In this document: positions 1 through 6,301 of the stretch, one piece after another
How positions within the stretch are numbered: the first letter of the stretch is position 1
How the letters are laid out: each line of letters begins with the position of its first letter
Notes under the pieces: model-generated
The model's input: the letters and a program-made list of their open reading frames with translations, nothing else
Database searches by the model: none
What the model was told of the DNA's origin: nothing
Assembly (NCBI GenBank): GCA_021814005.1
Contig: JAKAJC010000012.1
Coordinates: 1-39,870 of the forward strand
Length of the DNA: 39,870 nt
DNA from: Microcaldota archaeon
GTDB lineage: Archaea; Micrarchaeota; Micrarchaeia; Anstonellales; Anstonellaceae
Reading direction: 5' to 3'
Translations under genes and position numbers: made by a program

Positions 1-51
1 GAGTTCATGCATGTTTAACGCATTAGAGCCATAAAAACGTTCCTTCTTTTT

Positions 52-807
52 TCATCCAAGGCTTATTCGCTCGAATGCTTCCTTGCCCAGCCAGAAAAAC
101 AGGGCTCCGAAAAGCAAAAGCACTCCAACATCCAGCATGGGGCCGAAAGTCCAAGCGCCCAAAAGCGCTCCGCGCATCAAATCAACGCCATATGCCATGG
201 GGTTGACATGCACCAGCACCTGCAGATAGGACGGCAGATGCTCAATCGGATAGAGCGCGCCCGAAGTGAGAAAGAGCGGCCACATCACAAAACTCATCAC
301 AAGCGAGAACGAGTCGGGCGAGTTGAGTTTCGCGCCGATAAACAGGCCAAGAGAGGAGCTGCCGATTCCAAAAAGCAGGGCGCCCGCCAAAGTGTACAGA
401 TAATTGGACGGGGTGACCGGTATGCCCATGAACAGCCAGCCCGCCAGCATGAGAATGCTTGCCTGCACCGCGCAGATGCTCAAACCCCCCAAACATTTGC
501 CCATAAACGCAACCCAGCGGGGTTGCGGGGCAATCAAAATCTCCTTTAGCACGTCAAGCTTCTTGTCCCACACAACATACATCCCATAAAACATCGACGT
601 GAAGAGCACGTTCATTGCCAATATGCCTGGGAAAATAAATTCCTGATAATTCAAACCCGCAACGCTGATGGAGGCGCCAAGGCCGGCGCCAAAAGCAAGA
701 AGCCAAATCAGCGGCGTGACCACCGATGAAACCGCGCGCTCCTTTTCTCTGGTATAAACTATGAATTCGCGCCACCACACCGCCAGAACTGCTTCATATG
801 CTGACAT
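52..807 (-). CDS. ABC-2 type transporter permease
   Basis: Membrane subunit (251 aa) of an ABC-2 exporter of the DrrB/NodJ type. It would form the transmembrane path for an unknown substrate, powered by the ATPase encoded just upstream. About six hydrophobic segments are visible, with the family pattern of an N-terminal amphipathic start (WWREFIVYTREKER), a glycine-rich first helix and the late segment 'MSFVMWPLFLTSGALYPIEH', which matches the conserved ABC-2 signature near the extracytoplasmic loop. The open frame runs further upstream, but that extension overlaps the ATPase gene in another frame, so the ATG at 807 is chosen. It begins 10 nt after the ATPase stop, so the two are almost certainly one operon. 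The substrate cannot be told from sequence. Confidence 0.9.
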   Translation of the reverse strand: MSAYEAVLAVWWREFIVYTREKERAVSSVVTPLIWLLAFGAGLGASISVAGLNYQEFIFPGILAMNVLFTSMFYGMYVVWDKKLDVLKEILIAPQPRWVAFMGKCLGGLSICAVQASILMLAGWLFMGIPVTPSNYLYTLAGALLFGIGSSSLGLFIGAKLNSPDSFSLVMSFVMWPLFLTSGALYPIEHLPSYLQVLVHVNPMAYGVDLMRGALLGAWTFGPMLDVGVLLLFGALFFWLGKEAFERISLG

Positions 808-817
808 AAGCAACCCC

Positions 818-1789
818 TTAGCGGTGCGCAGCCCACTGCTGCTGCGCGTCATCTTCTGCAGATTCGTTGCGAATGGCATGCCCCGTGTACTGCAGAAACA
901 CGTCGTTGAGCGAGGCGGGCAGCACATGCACTTCCTCCACCACTCCGACCGCCTCAAGTATTTTTTGCAAATGCTTTGGTGCGTTGAGCACAACAAGCAC
1001 AAGATGGCCGTCCTCCTGCGAAACCGATTTGACAAACGGCATCTTCTTTATTTTGGCCAGCATGGTTGCCGAGCACGCTTTTGCGCACACAAGCTTCACC
1101 CTGTCTCCGCCCATCTGCCGCTTGAGCCCCTCGGGCGTGTCAAGCTGGACTATTTTTCCCCTGTCGATAAGCGCGATGCGGTCGGCGAGCACGTCCGCCT
1201 CCTCCATATAATGGGTTGTAAGAATAATCGTCATCTGCTCCTGCCGCGAGAGGGCCTTGATATATTTCCAGATATGCTCGCGCGTCTGCGGGTCAAGCCC
1301 CACGGTCGGCTCGTCAAGAAAAAGCACGGCCGGATGATGCAGCAATGCCCTTGCAATTTCAAGCCGTCTTTTCATGCCGCCCGAAAATGTTCCTGCCCTA
1401 TCATTTGCCCTGTCTGTCAATTCCACAAGCTCAAGCGCGTCCTTAATCCGCTTCTCACGCACGTCTTTCGGCACGCCGAAAAGTTTTGCATGCAGCACAA
1501 GATTTTCGCGCGCTGTGAGAAGATTGTCGACAGAGCCGGCCTGAAACACCATGCCGATTGACTGGCGCACCGCCAGCGCCTCGTGTCTGATGTCATGGCC
1601 GTTTACCAGCGCGCTGCCCGCAGTCGGAGTCATCAGCACCGCGAGCATGGAAAGAAGGGTTGTCTTGCCCGCGCCGTTGGGGCCAAGAAGTCCGAAAATT
1701 TCCCCCTTCTCAATGTCAAGGGAAATGTTGTCCACTGCCGTGAGGTGGCCGAACTTTTTGGTGATGCCGGAAATTGAAATGGCTGGCAT
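818..1789 (-). CDS. ABC transporter ATP-binding protein (DrrA-like)
   Basis: Cytoplasmic ATPase (323 aa) that drives the ABC-2 permease encoded next. Walker A GPNGAGKT is at residues 36-43, the Q-loop glutamine near 83, the signature SGGMKRR at 136-142, and Walker B LFLDEP at about 156-161 followed by the D-loop GLD. The order and spacing are those of a complete NBD. A C-terminal domain of about 100 residues after the switch region (LTTHYMEEAD) is typical of DrrA/CcmA-like exporters. The ATG at 1789 is preceded by a GGAG motif about 9 nt away and by a TATA-like element about 55 nt upstream. Everything needed for activity is present; the substrate is unknown. Confidence 0.93.
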   Translation of the reverse strand: MPAISISGITKKFGHLTAVDNISLDIEKGEIFGLLGPNGAGKTTLLSMLAVLMTPTAGSALVNGHDIRHEALAVRQSIGMVFQAGSVDNLLTARENLVLHAKLFGVPKDVREKRIKDALELVELTDRANDRAGTFSGGMKRRLEIARALLHHPAVLFLDEPTVGLDPQTREHIWKYIKALSRQEQMTIILTTHYMEEADVLADRIALIDRGKIVQLDTPEGLKRQMGGDRVKLVCAKACSATMLAKIKKMPFVKSVSQEDGHLVLVVLNAPKHLQKILEAVGVVEEVHVLPASLNDVFLQYTGHAIRNESAEDDAQQQWAAHR

Positions 1790-1841
1790 AATGATTTCTC
1801 CAGTTCAATTCTGATATATGACCTGTATTTCATTGACCTTC

Positions 1842-1848
1842 TTTATAT
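1842..1848 (-). promoter_or_regulatory. TATA box of the ABC exporter operon
   Basis: On the minus strand the sequence reads AGATATAAAGAAGG. Transcription would start near 1818, leaving a leader of about 28 nt that carries the GGAG ribosome-binding site of the ATPase gene. Confidence 0.5.
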
Positions 1849-1862
1849 CTCTATTCCAAAAT

Positions 1863-2696
1863 TCAAATTGAAAACAATCTGCGCGCGTTTTTTGCCGTCG
1901 CCTCAAGCACTTCCTCCACTTTCATTTCCTTGTATCGTGCAATCATCTCGGCCGATTTGAGCGCATCCCAGCTTTTTTTGCCGATATACGGCGCATCTGA
2001 TTCGACGACAAGGGCCGAGAGGGGCAGCTCTTTCACTATTTTTTTTCTCTCGGAATTTGCCTGCGGCGGAATTGAAATCAGCCAGCCCGCATCCACGGCG
2101 CGCCTTGCCTGCTCCAGTTTTCCGCCGAAGCAGTGCATAATCACATGTAATTTTTTGCTCGATGCGGCATGCAGCGCCTGCGTTGCCAACAGTTGCCTGA
2201 TGCATTCCTCCTCGGCATCGCGCGAATGAATGATGAGCGGCAGCGACAGCTTTCCGGCCAGATTTATCATTCTCTCAAATGCCAAAAACTGCCTCTCCCG
2301 CTCTTCGCTTGTTTTTCCCCAGTGCTTGTCAAGGCCCACTTCGCCTATGGCAACAAAATGGCGCGAGAGAACGGCATCTGCTTTCACCTTTTCAGCCTGC
2401 TTTTCCATTTCGCTTATCGCTTTCTCCAAATCTGGATATTTCTCCTTTCTCTGGATTTCCTGCGGCCCCAACCCAAGTGAAAAAAAGCAGCCGTGCTCGC
2501 GCGAAAAAGAAATCACTTCCTCGTTTGATTCAAGCGAAAATCCGGCCGCGACAAATGCGTGCTTCGCCCCATCCGTCGTCTGCGCGGGGTGGTGCGTGTG
2601 CACGTCAAAAAGAATTGTTTCGCGCCCGTCATCAGCCATATTTCTTTCTCCATCCGTCATATCCCATCTTTTCTCCCCGTGCCCTAAAAAACTCAT
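1863..2696 (-). CDS. TatD-family metal-dependent hydrolase
   Basis: 277-aa amidohydrolase-fold enzyme of the TatD family, which in characterised members are metal-dependent 3'-5' deoxyribonucleases or related hydrolases. Metal-binding and family motifs visible in order are DVHTHH (residues 31-36), IGEVGLDKH, LIIHSRDAEEE, MHCFGG and the C-terminal VESDAPY carrying the catalytic Asp. Together they cover the whole (beta/alpha)8 barrel. The start at 2696 is supported by a strong Shine-Dalgarno GGGAGG 7-8 nt upstream; internal ATGs at codons 13 and 20 would also leave the barrel intact. It is divergent from the glycosyltransferase gene with only 60 nt between them. The family assignment is secure; the substrate is not. 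Confidence 0.9.
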   Translation of the reverse strand: MSFLGHGEKRWDMTDGERNMADDGRETILFDVHTHHPAQTTDGAKHAFVAAGFSLESNEEVISFSREHGCFFSLGLGPQEIQRKEKYPDLEKAISEMEKQAEKVKADAVLSRHFVAIGEVGLDKHWGKTSEERERQFLAFERMINLAGKLSLPLIIHSRDAEEECIRQLLATQALHAASSKKLHVIMHCFGGKLEQARRAVDAGWLISIPPQANSERKKIVKELPLSALVVESDAPYIGKKSWDALKSAEMIARYKEMKVEEVLEATAKNARRLFSI

Positions 2697-2756
2697 CTTT
2701 TTAACCTCCCGCTCCGTTTGCCTGAGAGTGGGCTTGGAAAAGAGCGGGGTCTCATT

Positions 2757-3938
2757 ATGCGTTTAGCCATGCTGGGCTGGGAGTTCCCGCCCTTCATATC
2801 CGGCGGGCTTGGCGTGCACTGCTATGAACTTACGCGCCGCCTCGCCGAGCGCGGGCATCAAATCGATTTCTTCATGCCTGTGAGCGGCAAAAACGTCACC
2901 AGCCCGCATCCATCAATTCGTCTCATAGAGGTTTCGCCGACAGTTCTTTCCCCCTACCTTACTTTCACAAAAAAAGGCAAGCTGGCCAATTATGGCGAGG
3001 GGCTGCTCAAGGCCGTAGAAGTTTACAACGCCCTCGCGGCCAAAATGGTGGCCGAGGAAAATGCCAAAAACCCCTATTCGCTTGTGCATGCCCACGACTG
3101 GCTCACCGCGCCCGGCGCGCAGGCTGCCGCGCGCCTCTCCCGCCTGCCGCACGTGCAGACTTTTCACTCAACAGAATTCGACCGCACCTCCACTCCGTGG
3201 GACGCCATAGTGCGCATAGAGCGGCAGGCGGCGTCTGACGCCGATTTGCTTATCGCCGTCTCAAAGCGCACGCAGGACCAGCTCGTTTCGCATCTGGGCG
3301 CAAACACTGGCAAAATCCGCGTGGTATACAACGGCGTGGACGCAGGCCGCTATGTTTCAAACGGCAAACCCGCCATGGCAATACAGACGGACGGAAAACC
3401 GATTGTGCTGTTTTTGGGCCGTCTCACCGAGCAGAAAGGGCCGGTGCAGTTTTTGCATGCAGCCAAAAAAGTGCTTGAAAAGCGCCCCGACACCCTCTTC
3501 TTTATCGCCGGAACAGGCGAGCTCATGCCCCTTCTCATCAACCTCTCCATCGAGCTCGGCCTCACCGAGCACGTGCGCTTTTTGGGCTTTCTCCCCGACG
3601 ACGACCAGAGGCGCATCTATTCCATTGCAAATGTCTATGTCATGCCATCCACATCGGAGCCTTTCGGCATCACTGCGCTGGAGGCAATGGCATCGGGCAC
3701 GCCCATCATCATCTCGAAAACAAGCGGCGTGGGCGAGGTGGTGAAATCGGCCCTCAAGGTGGACTTCTGGGACATACAGGGCATGGCCGGCAAAATCCTC
3801 GCCGTGCTGCAATATTCGTCACTGCGAAATTCCATGACCGGCATGGCGCCCGAGGATTTGCGCAAGCTGACGTGGGAAAAATGCGCTCAGGAGACGGAAG
3901 CCGTATATTCCGAGGCAGTGCAAAAGCATCACAAGTAA
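2757..3938 (+). CDS. GT4-family glycosyltransferase, probable archaeal glycogen/alpha-glucan synthase
   Basis: 393-aa GT-B fold retaining glycosyltransferase. The N-terminal MLGWEFPPFISGGLGVH matches the nucleotide-sugar synthase loop of glycogen-synthase-like GT4 and GT5 enzymes. HAHDW lies near residue 111, and the C-terminal Rossmann half has FLGRLTEQKG and the EX7E motif (E301 and E309 in EPFGITALE). The next gene is a GH57 amylase, and pairing of such a synthase with GH57 is familiar in archaeal glycogen metabolism, so the pair probably builds and trims an intracellular alpha-glucan. The frame is open from 2718, but the ATG at 2757 gives the conserved N-terminus and has GGGGT just upstream. 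The donor sugar (UDP- or ADP-glucose) cannot be told from sequence. A role in another glycan is possible. Confidence 0.85.
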   Translation: MRLAMLGWEFPPFISGGLGVHCYELTRRLAERGHQIDFFMPVSGKNVTSPHPSIRLIEVSPTVLSPYLTFTKKGKLANYGEGLLKAVEVYNALAAKMVAEENAKNPYSLVHAHDWLTAPGAQAAARLSRLPHVQTFHSTEFDRTSTPWDAIVRIERQAASDADLLIAVSKRTQDQLVSHLGANTGKIRVVYNGVDAGRYVSNGKPAMAIQTDGKPIVLFLGRLTEQKGPVQFLHAAKKVLEKRPDTLFFIAGTGELMPLLINLSIELGLTEHVRFLGFLPDDDQRRIYSIANVYVMPSTSEPFGITALEAMASGTPIIISKTSGVGEVVKSALKVDFWDIQGMAGKILAVLQYSSLRNSMTGMAPEDLRKLTWEKCAQETEAVYSEAVQKHHK

Positions 3939-3969
3939 GTGTGGTCATGAAAACGAAGCTGGTGTGTGC

Positions 3970-5169
3970 ATGAAAGTTTGTTTTTACTTCCAAGTGCACC
4001 AGCCAATGAGGCTGGCGCCATTCTCAGTTTTCGCGCCCGACGGCGCCGACGGCGGCGAGCTGTTCACCCGCTATTTCAACCATGAATTAAACAGGCAGAT
4101 ATTGCAAAAAGTCGCAACCAAATGCTATTTGCCCACCAACCGCCTTCTGCTCGAGCTTTTGGAAAAGCACCCTGAACTGAAAATCAGCTTTTCCACCACC
4201 GGCGTGTTTTTGGAGCAGGCGCGCCTCTACATGCCCGAAGTGGTCGACTCTTTTGCCGCGCTGGCCAGAACCGGCCGCGTGGAATTTCTTTCTGAAACAT
4301 ACTATCATTCGCTTTCTTCACTCTTCACAGAGCAAACAGAATTCGAAGAGCAGGTGAAGCTTCATCAGGCAGCCATCGCCCCCTTCTGCCAAAAGCCCTC
4401 CGTCTTCCGCAACACCGAGGCCATGTTTTCCAACGACATCGCCTACTGGGCCGAATGCATGGGCTACAAAGGCATCATGGCCGAGGGGCTTGACCAGATG
4501 CTGGGCTGGCGCTCGCCCACCTACACCTATTCGGTGAAAAACTGCTCCAAAATCCGCGCGCTTTTGCGCCACTACAAATTATCCGACGACATCGGCTACC
4601 GTTTTTCACAGAAAAGCTGGAACGAATGGCCCCTCACCGCGCCAAAATACGCGCGATGGCTGGCCGACACGCCCGGCGACTGCACCAATTTGTTTATGGA
4701 TTATGAAACATTTGGCGAGCACCACTGGGAGGACACAGGCATATTCAATTTCCTGCGCGCATTGCCGGGTGAAATCCTCAAGCACCCGCACCTCGAATTC
4801 GCCACACCTTCTGAAATCGCGGCAGATGTTGTGCCAAAAGGCGAGGTGGAGGCGCCCTCGGTCATTAGTTGGGCAGACAACGAGCGCGACACCTCGGCAT
4901 GGCTCGGAAACGACATGCAGCGCGCGGCTTTTTCAGAACTGACTTCTCTTGAAAAACCAATCAAGGAACTCAATGACCCTGATTTGCTGCGCACATGGCG
5001 GCATCTGCAAAATTCAGACCATCTATACTACTGCTGCACAAAATCATTGTCAGACCAGGACGTGCACAACTATTTCTCGCCATACGAAAGCCCGTTCGAG
5101 TCTTTCATAAACTACATGAACGTTTTGCAGGACCTAAAAGCTCACGTGAAAAAGAGGCAGAAAAAATAG
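3970..5169 (+). CDS. GH57-family alpha-amylase / glucan-active enzyme
   Basis: 399-aa glycoside hydrolase of family 57, predicted to cleave or rearrange alpha-1,4-glucans in the cytoplasm (no signal peptide). Conserved regions appear in order: FQVHQP (residues 7-12), TGVFLEQ, SETYYHSL, then FRNTEAMFSN with the likely catalytic nucleophile E150, and FMDYETFGEHHW with the likely acid/base D244. The length is typical of the short single-domain archaeal GH57 type. The gene follows the GT4 gene by 31 nt and runs in the same direction. An upstream GTG at 3964 is possible, but the ATG at 3970 gives the standard family start MKVCFYFQVHQP and has GGTGTG before it. Confidence 0.9.
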   Translation: MKVCFYFQVHQPMRLAPFSVFAPDGADGGELFTRYFNHELNRQILQKVATKCYLPTNRLLLELLEKHPELKISFSTTGVFLEQARLYMPEVVDSFAALARTGRVEFLSETYYHSLSSLFTEQTEFEEQVKLHQAAIAPFCQKPSVFRNTEAMFSNDIAYWAECMGYKGIMAEGLDQMLGWRSPTYTYSVKNCSKIRALLRHYKLSDDIGYRFSQKSWNEWPLTAPKYARWLADTPGDCTNLFMDYETFGEHHWEDTGIFNFLRALPGEILKHPHLEFATPSEIAADVVPKGEVEAPSVISWADNERDTSAWLGNDMQRAAFSELTSLEKPIKELNDPDLLRTWRHLQNSDHLYYCCTKSLSDQDVHNYFSPYESPFESFINYMNVLQDLKAHVKKRQKK

Positions 5170-5215
5170 AATTGGCAAAAAGATAAAAAAACAAAAAATA
5201 CGGCGTCAAAGCAAC

Positions 5216-5827
5216 CTACATTCTCTCGTTTGCAATCGAAGACACCAGCAGCTGGCTGTAGCTGTATCCGTAAAACTCTGTCTTGTTTGTCAGGCTCTGG
5301 CTTATCTTCGAGTCAATGATGCTGTACTTGCGCTCCACATTGTCCGCAAGCTTTGCATCAAGAATCTCAATCACCGCGTTTATGTTCATCTCCCCGCGGT
5401 CGGTGTTTATCATGTGCACTCCAGCCTTCTTCAGACTGTCAAGCGCAAAAAGCGCGCACTGCTCGTAAAGGCCGGGAATGTCGTTTTTGTCAAAATTCAT
5501 GCGCGAGTTGAACGAAAGGACCGCGTTTTTCGAACCACTGTCCTGCACGTACTCAATCCAGCCGCCTTTTTCCAGTCCGTTTGCCATTATCGATGTTACG
5601 GCGTCAAGCCGGCTCGCAACGGCGGTCTTGGCGGTGTCTTTCGGGCTGGTCGAAAGCAGAAAATAGAATTTTGGATTGATGCCGCCGTAATTCGTCTGGA
5701 GCGCGAGCAGGAATCTGTTGCTGTCGGGCGCGCCCGTCTTGCACGTGAGCAGAACGCTGAGCACGTTGTCAATCATTTTTTTCGTGTTTGGCGCAATCGT
5801 TTTTGGCATAACCGCTATAGTATTCAT
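5216..5827 (-). CDS. Conserved-looking hypothetical protein, soluble
   Basis: 203-aa protein I do not recognise. It has no signal peptide or membrane segment and looks like a mixed alpha/beta cytosolic protein. The start at 5827 is well supported: GAGGTGGT lies 4-5 nt upstream and a TATA box TTTTTAAAG lies about 41-49 nt upstream. The frame stays open to 5884, but that would place the TATA box inside the coding region. Only two cysteines are visible (in LLTCKTG and YEQCALF), so a metal site is unlikely. It is convergent with the amylase gene, 46 nt away. No function is proposed. Confidence 0.75.
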   Translation of the reverse strand: MNTIAVMPKTIAPNTKKMIDNVLSVLLTCKTGAPDSNRFLLALQTNYGGINPKFYFLLSTSPKDTAKTAVASRLDAVTSIMANGLEKGGWIEYVQDSGSKNAVLSFNSRMNFDKNDIPGLYEQCALFALDSLKKAGVHMINTDRGEMNINAVIEILDAKLADNVERKYSIIDSKISQSLTNKTEFYGYSYSQLLVSSIANERM

Positions 5828-5867
5828 ATTACCACCTCGAATTAAACCCATCTTTGTCCTTGGGCGA

Positions 5868-5876
5868 TTTTTAAAG
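5868..5876 (-). promoter_or_regulatory. TATA box of the 203-aa hypothetical gene
   Basis: Minus strand CTTTAAAAATC. Transcription would start near 5842, giving a leader of about 15 nt with just enough room for the GAGGTGGT ribosome-binding site. Confidence 0.55.
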
Positions 5877-6104
5877 ATTTGCAAAAGACGTCAAAAATTT
5901 CGATTATAGACGTAAAGAGCATGCACATTAATGTTCATTTTTCTCATTTTCCGGCTGCGAACGGGCTTGTGGAGAAAATCAGAAATTAAATCGGGCTGAG
6001 CCTTCCTCGGGAAAAGAAAAAGAAATCAGAGAAGAAATCTAATGCCTCCATGAGCGTTATTGGCGCGCGAGCGCCAGCACAACTCTTTCTTTTGGGGTCA
6101 AGCA

Positions 6105-6127
6105 CTTTTCTTTCGGAGAAAGAAAAG
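6105..6127 (-). terminator. Perfect 10-bp hairpin just 3' of tRNA-Arg
   Basis: CTTTTCTTTC pairs exactly with GAAAGAAAAG across a 3-nt loop. On the minus strand it lies 7 nt beyond the discriminator base of tRNA-Arg, so it may act in 3'-end formation or termination. A second hairpin, TGGCGC-N4-GCGCCA (6061-6076), lies further on. Confidence 0.45.
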
Positions 6128-6134
6128 GGCTGAA

Positions 6135-6209
6135 CGGGCTCGGCAGGATTTGAACCCACAACCCCCTGGTCCGAAGCCAGGTGCTCTATCCAAGTTGAGC
6201 TACGAGCCC
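6135..6209 (-). tRNA. tRNA-Arg (anticodon TCG)
   Basis: The cloverleaf folds on the minus strand. The acceptor stem GGGCTCG/CGAGCCC is fully paired. The D-arm is GCTC...GAGC with GG in the loop. The anticodon stem is CCTGG/CCAGG around the loop CTTCGGA, which gives anticodon TCG (Arg, CGN codons). The variable loop has 5 nt and the T-loop is TTCAAAT. Position 73 is G, and no CCA is encoded, as usual in archaea. There is no intron. A TATA-like TTAAAAAG sits about 25-35 nt upstream (near 6232-6240). Confidence 0.96.
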
Positions 6210-6273
6210 CTATATTCTATTTTGTGCGGCTTTCTTTTTAATCGAACCATCCGCTCGCCCCTCACCTCTTTTC

Positions 6274-6281
6274 TTATAAAT
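6274..6281 (+). promoter_or_regulatory. TATA box of the membrane AAA+ gene
   Basis: CTTATAAATAC is centred about 24 nt before the ATG at 6302, so the mRNA is probably leaderless or nearly so. No Shine-Dalgarno is seen. Confidence 0.6.
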
Positions 6282-6301
6282 ACTCTACCCCTTCCTCCCT
6301 C

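Larger units (their letters stand above)
5828..6134. other. Non-coding stretch between the hypothetical gene and tRNA-Arg
   Basis: About 300 nt with no convincing gene. It holds the promoter of the 203-aa gene at its left end. On the right are two compact hairpins: TGGCGC-GCGA-GCGCCA at 6061-6076 and a 10-bp perfect stem at 6105-6127. The middle (about 5900-6050) is A/T-rich and shows no clear ORF or box C/D motif. Confidence 0.5.

Noticed and set aside
761-1561. 266-codon open frame on the plus strand
   Set aside because: Antisense to the ABC ATPase; composition rich in His, Arg and Cys without any motif.
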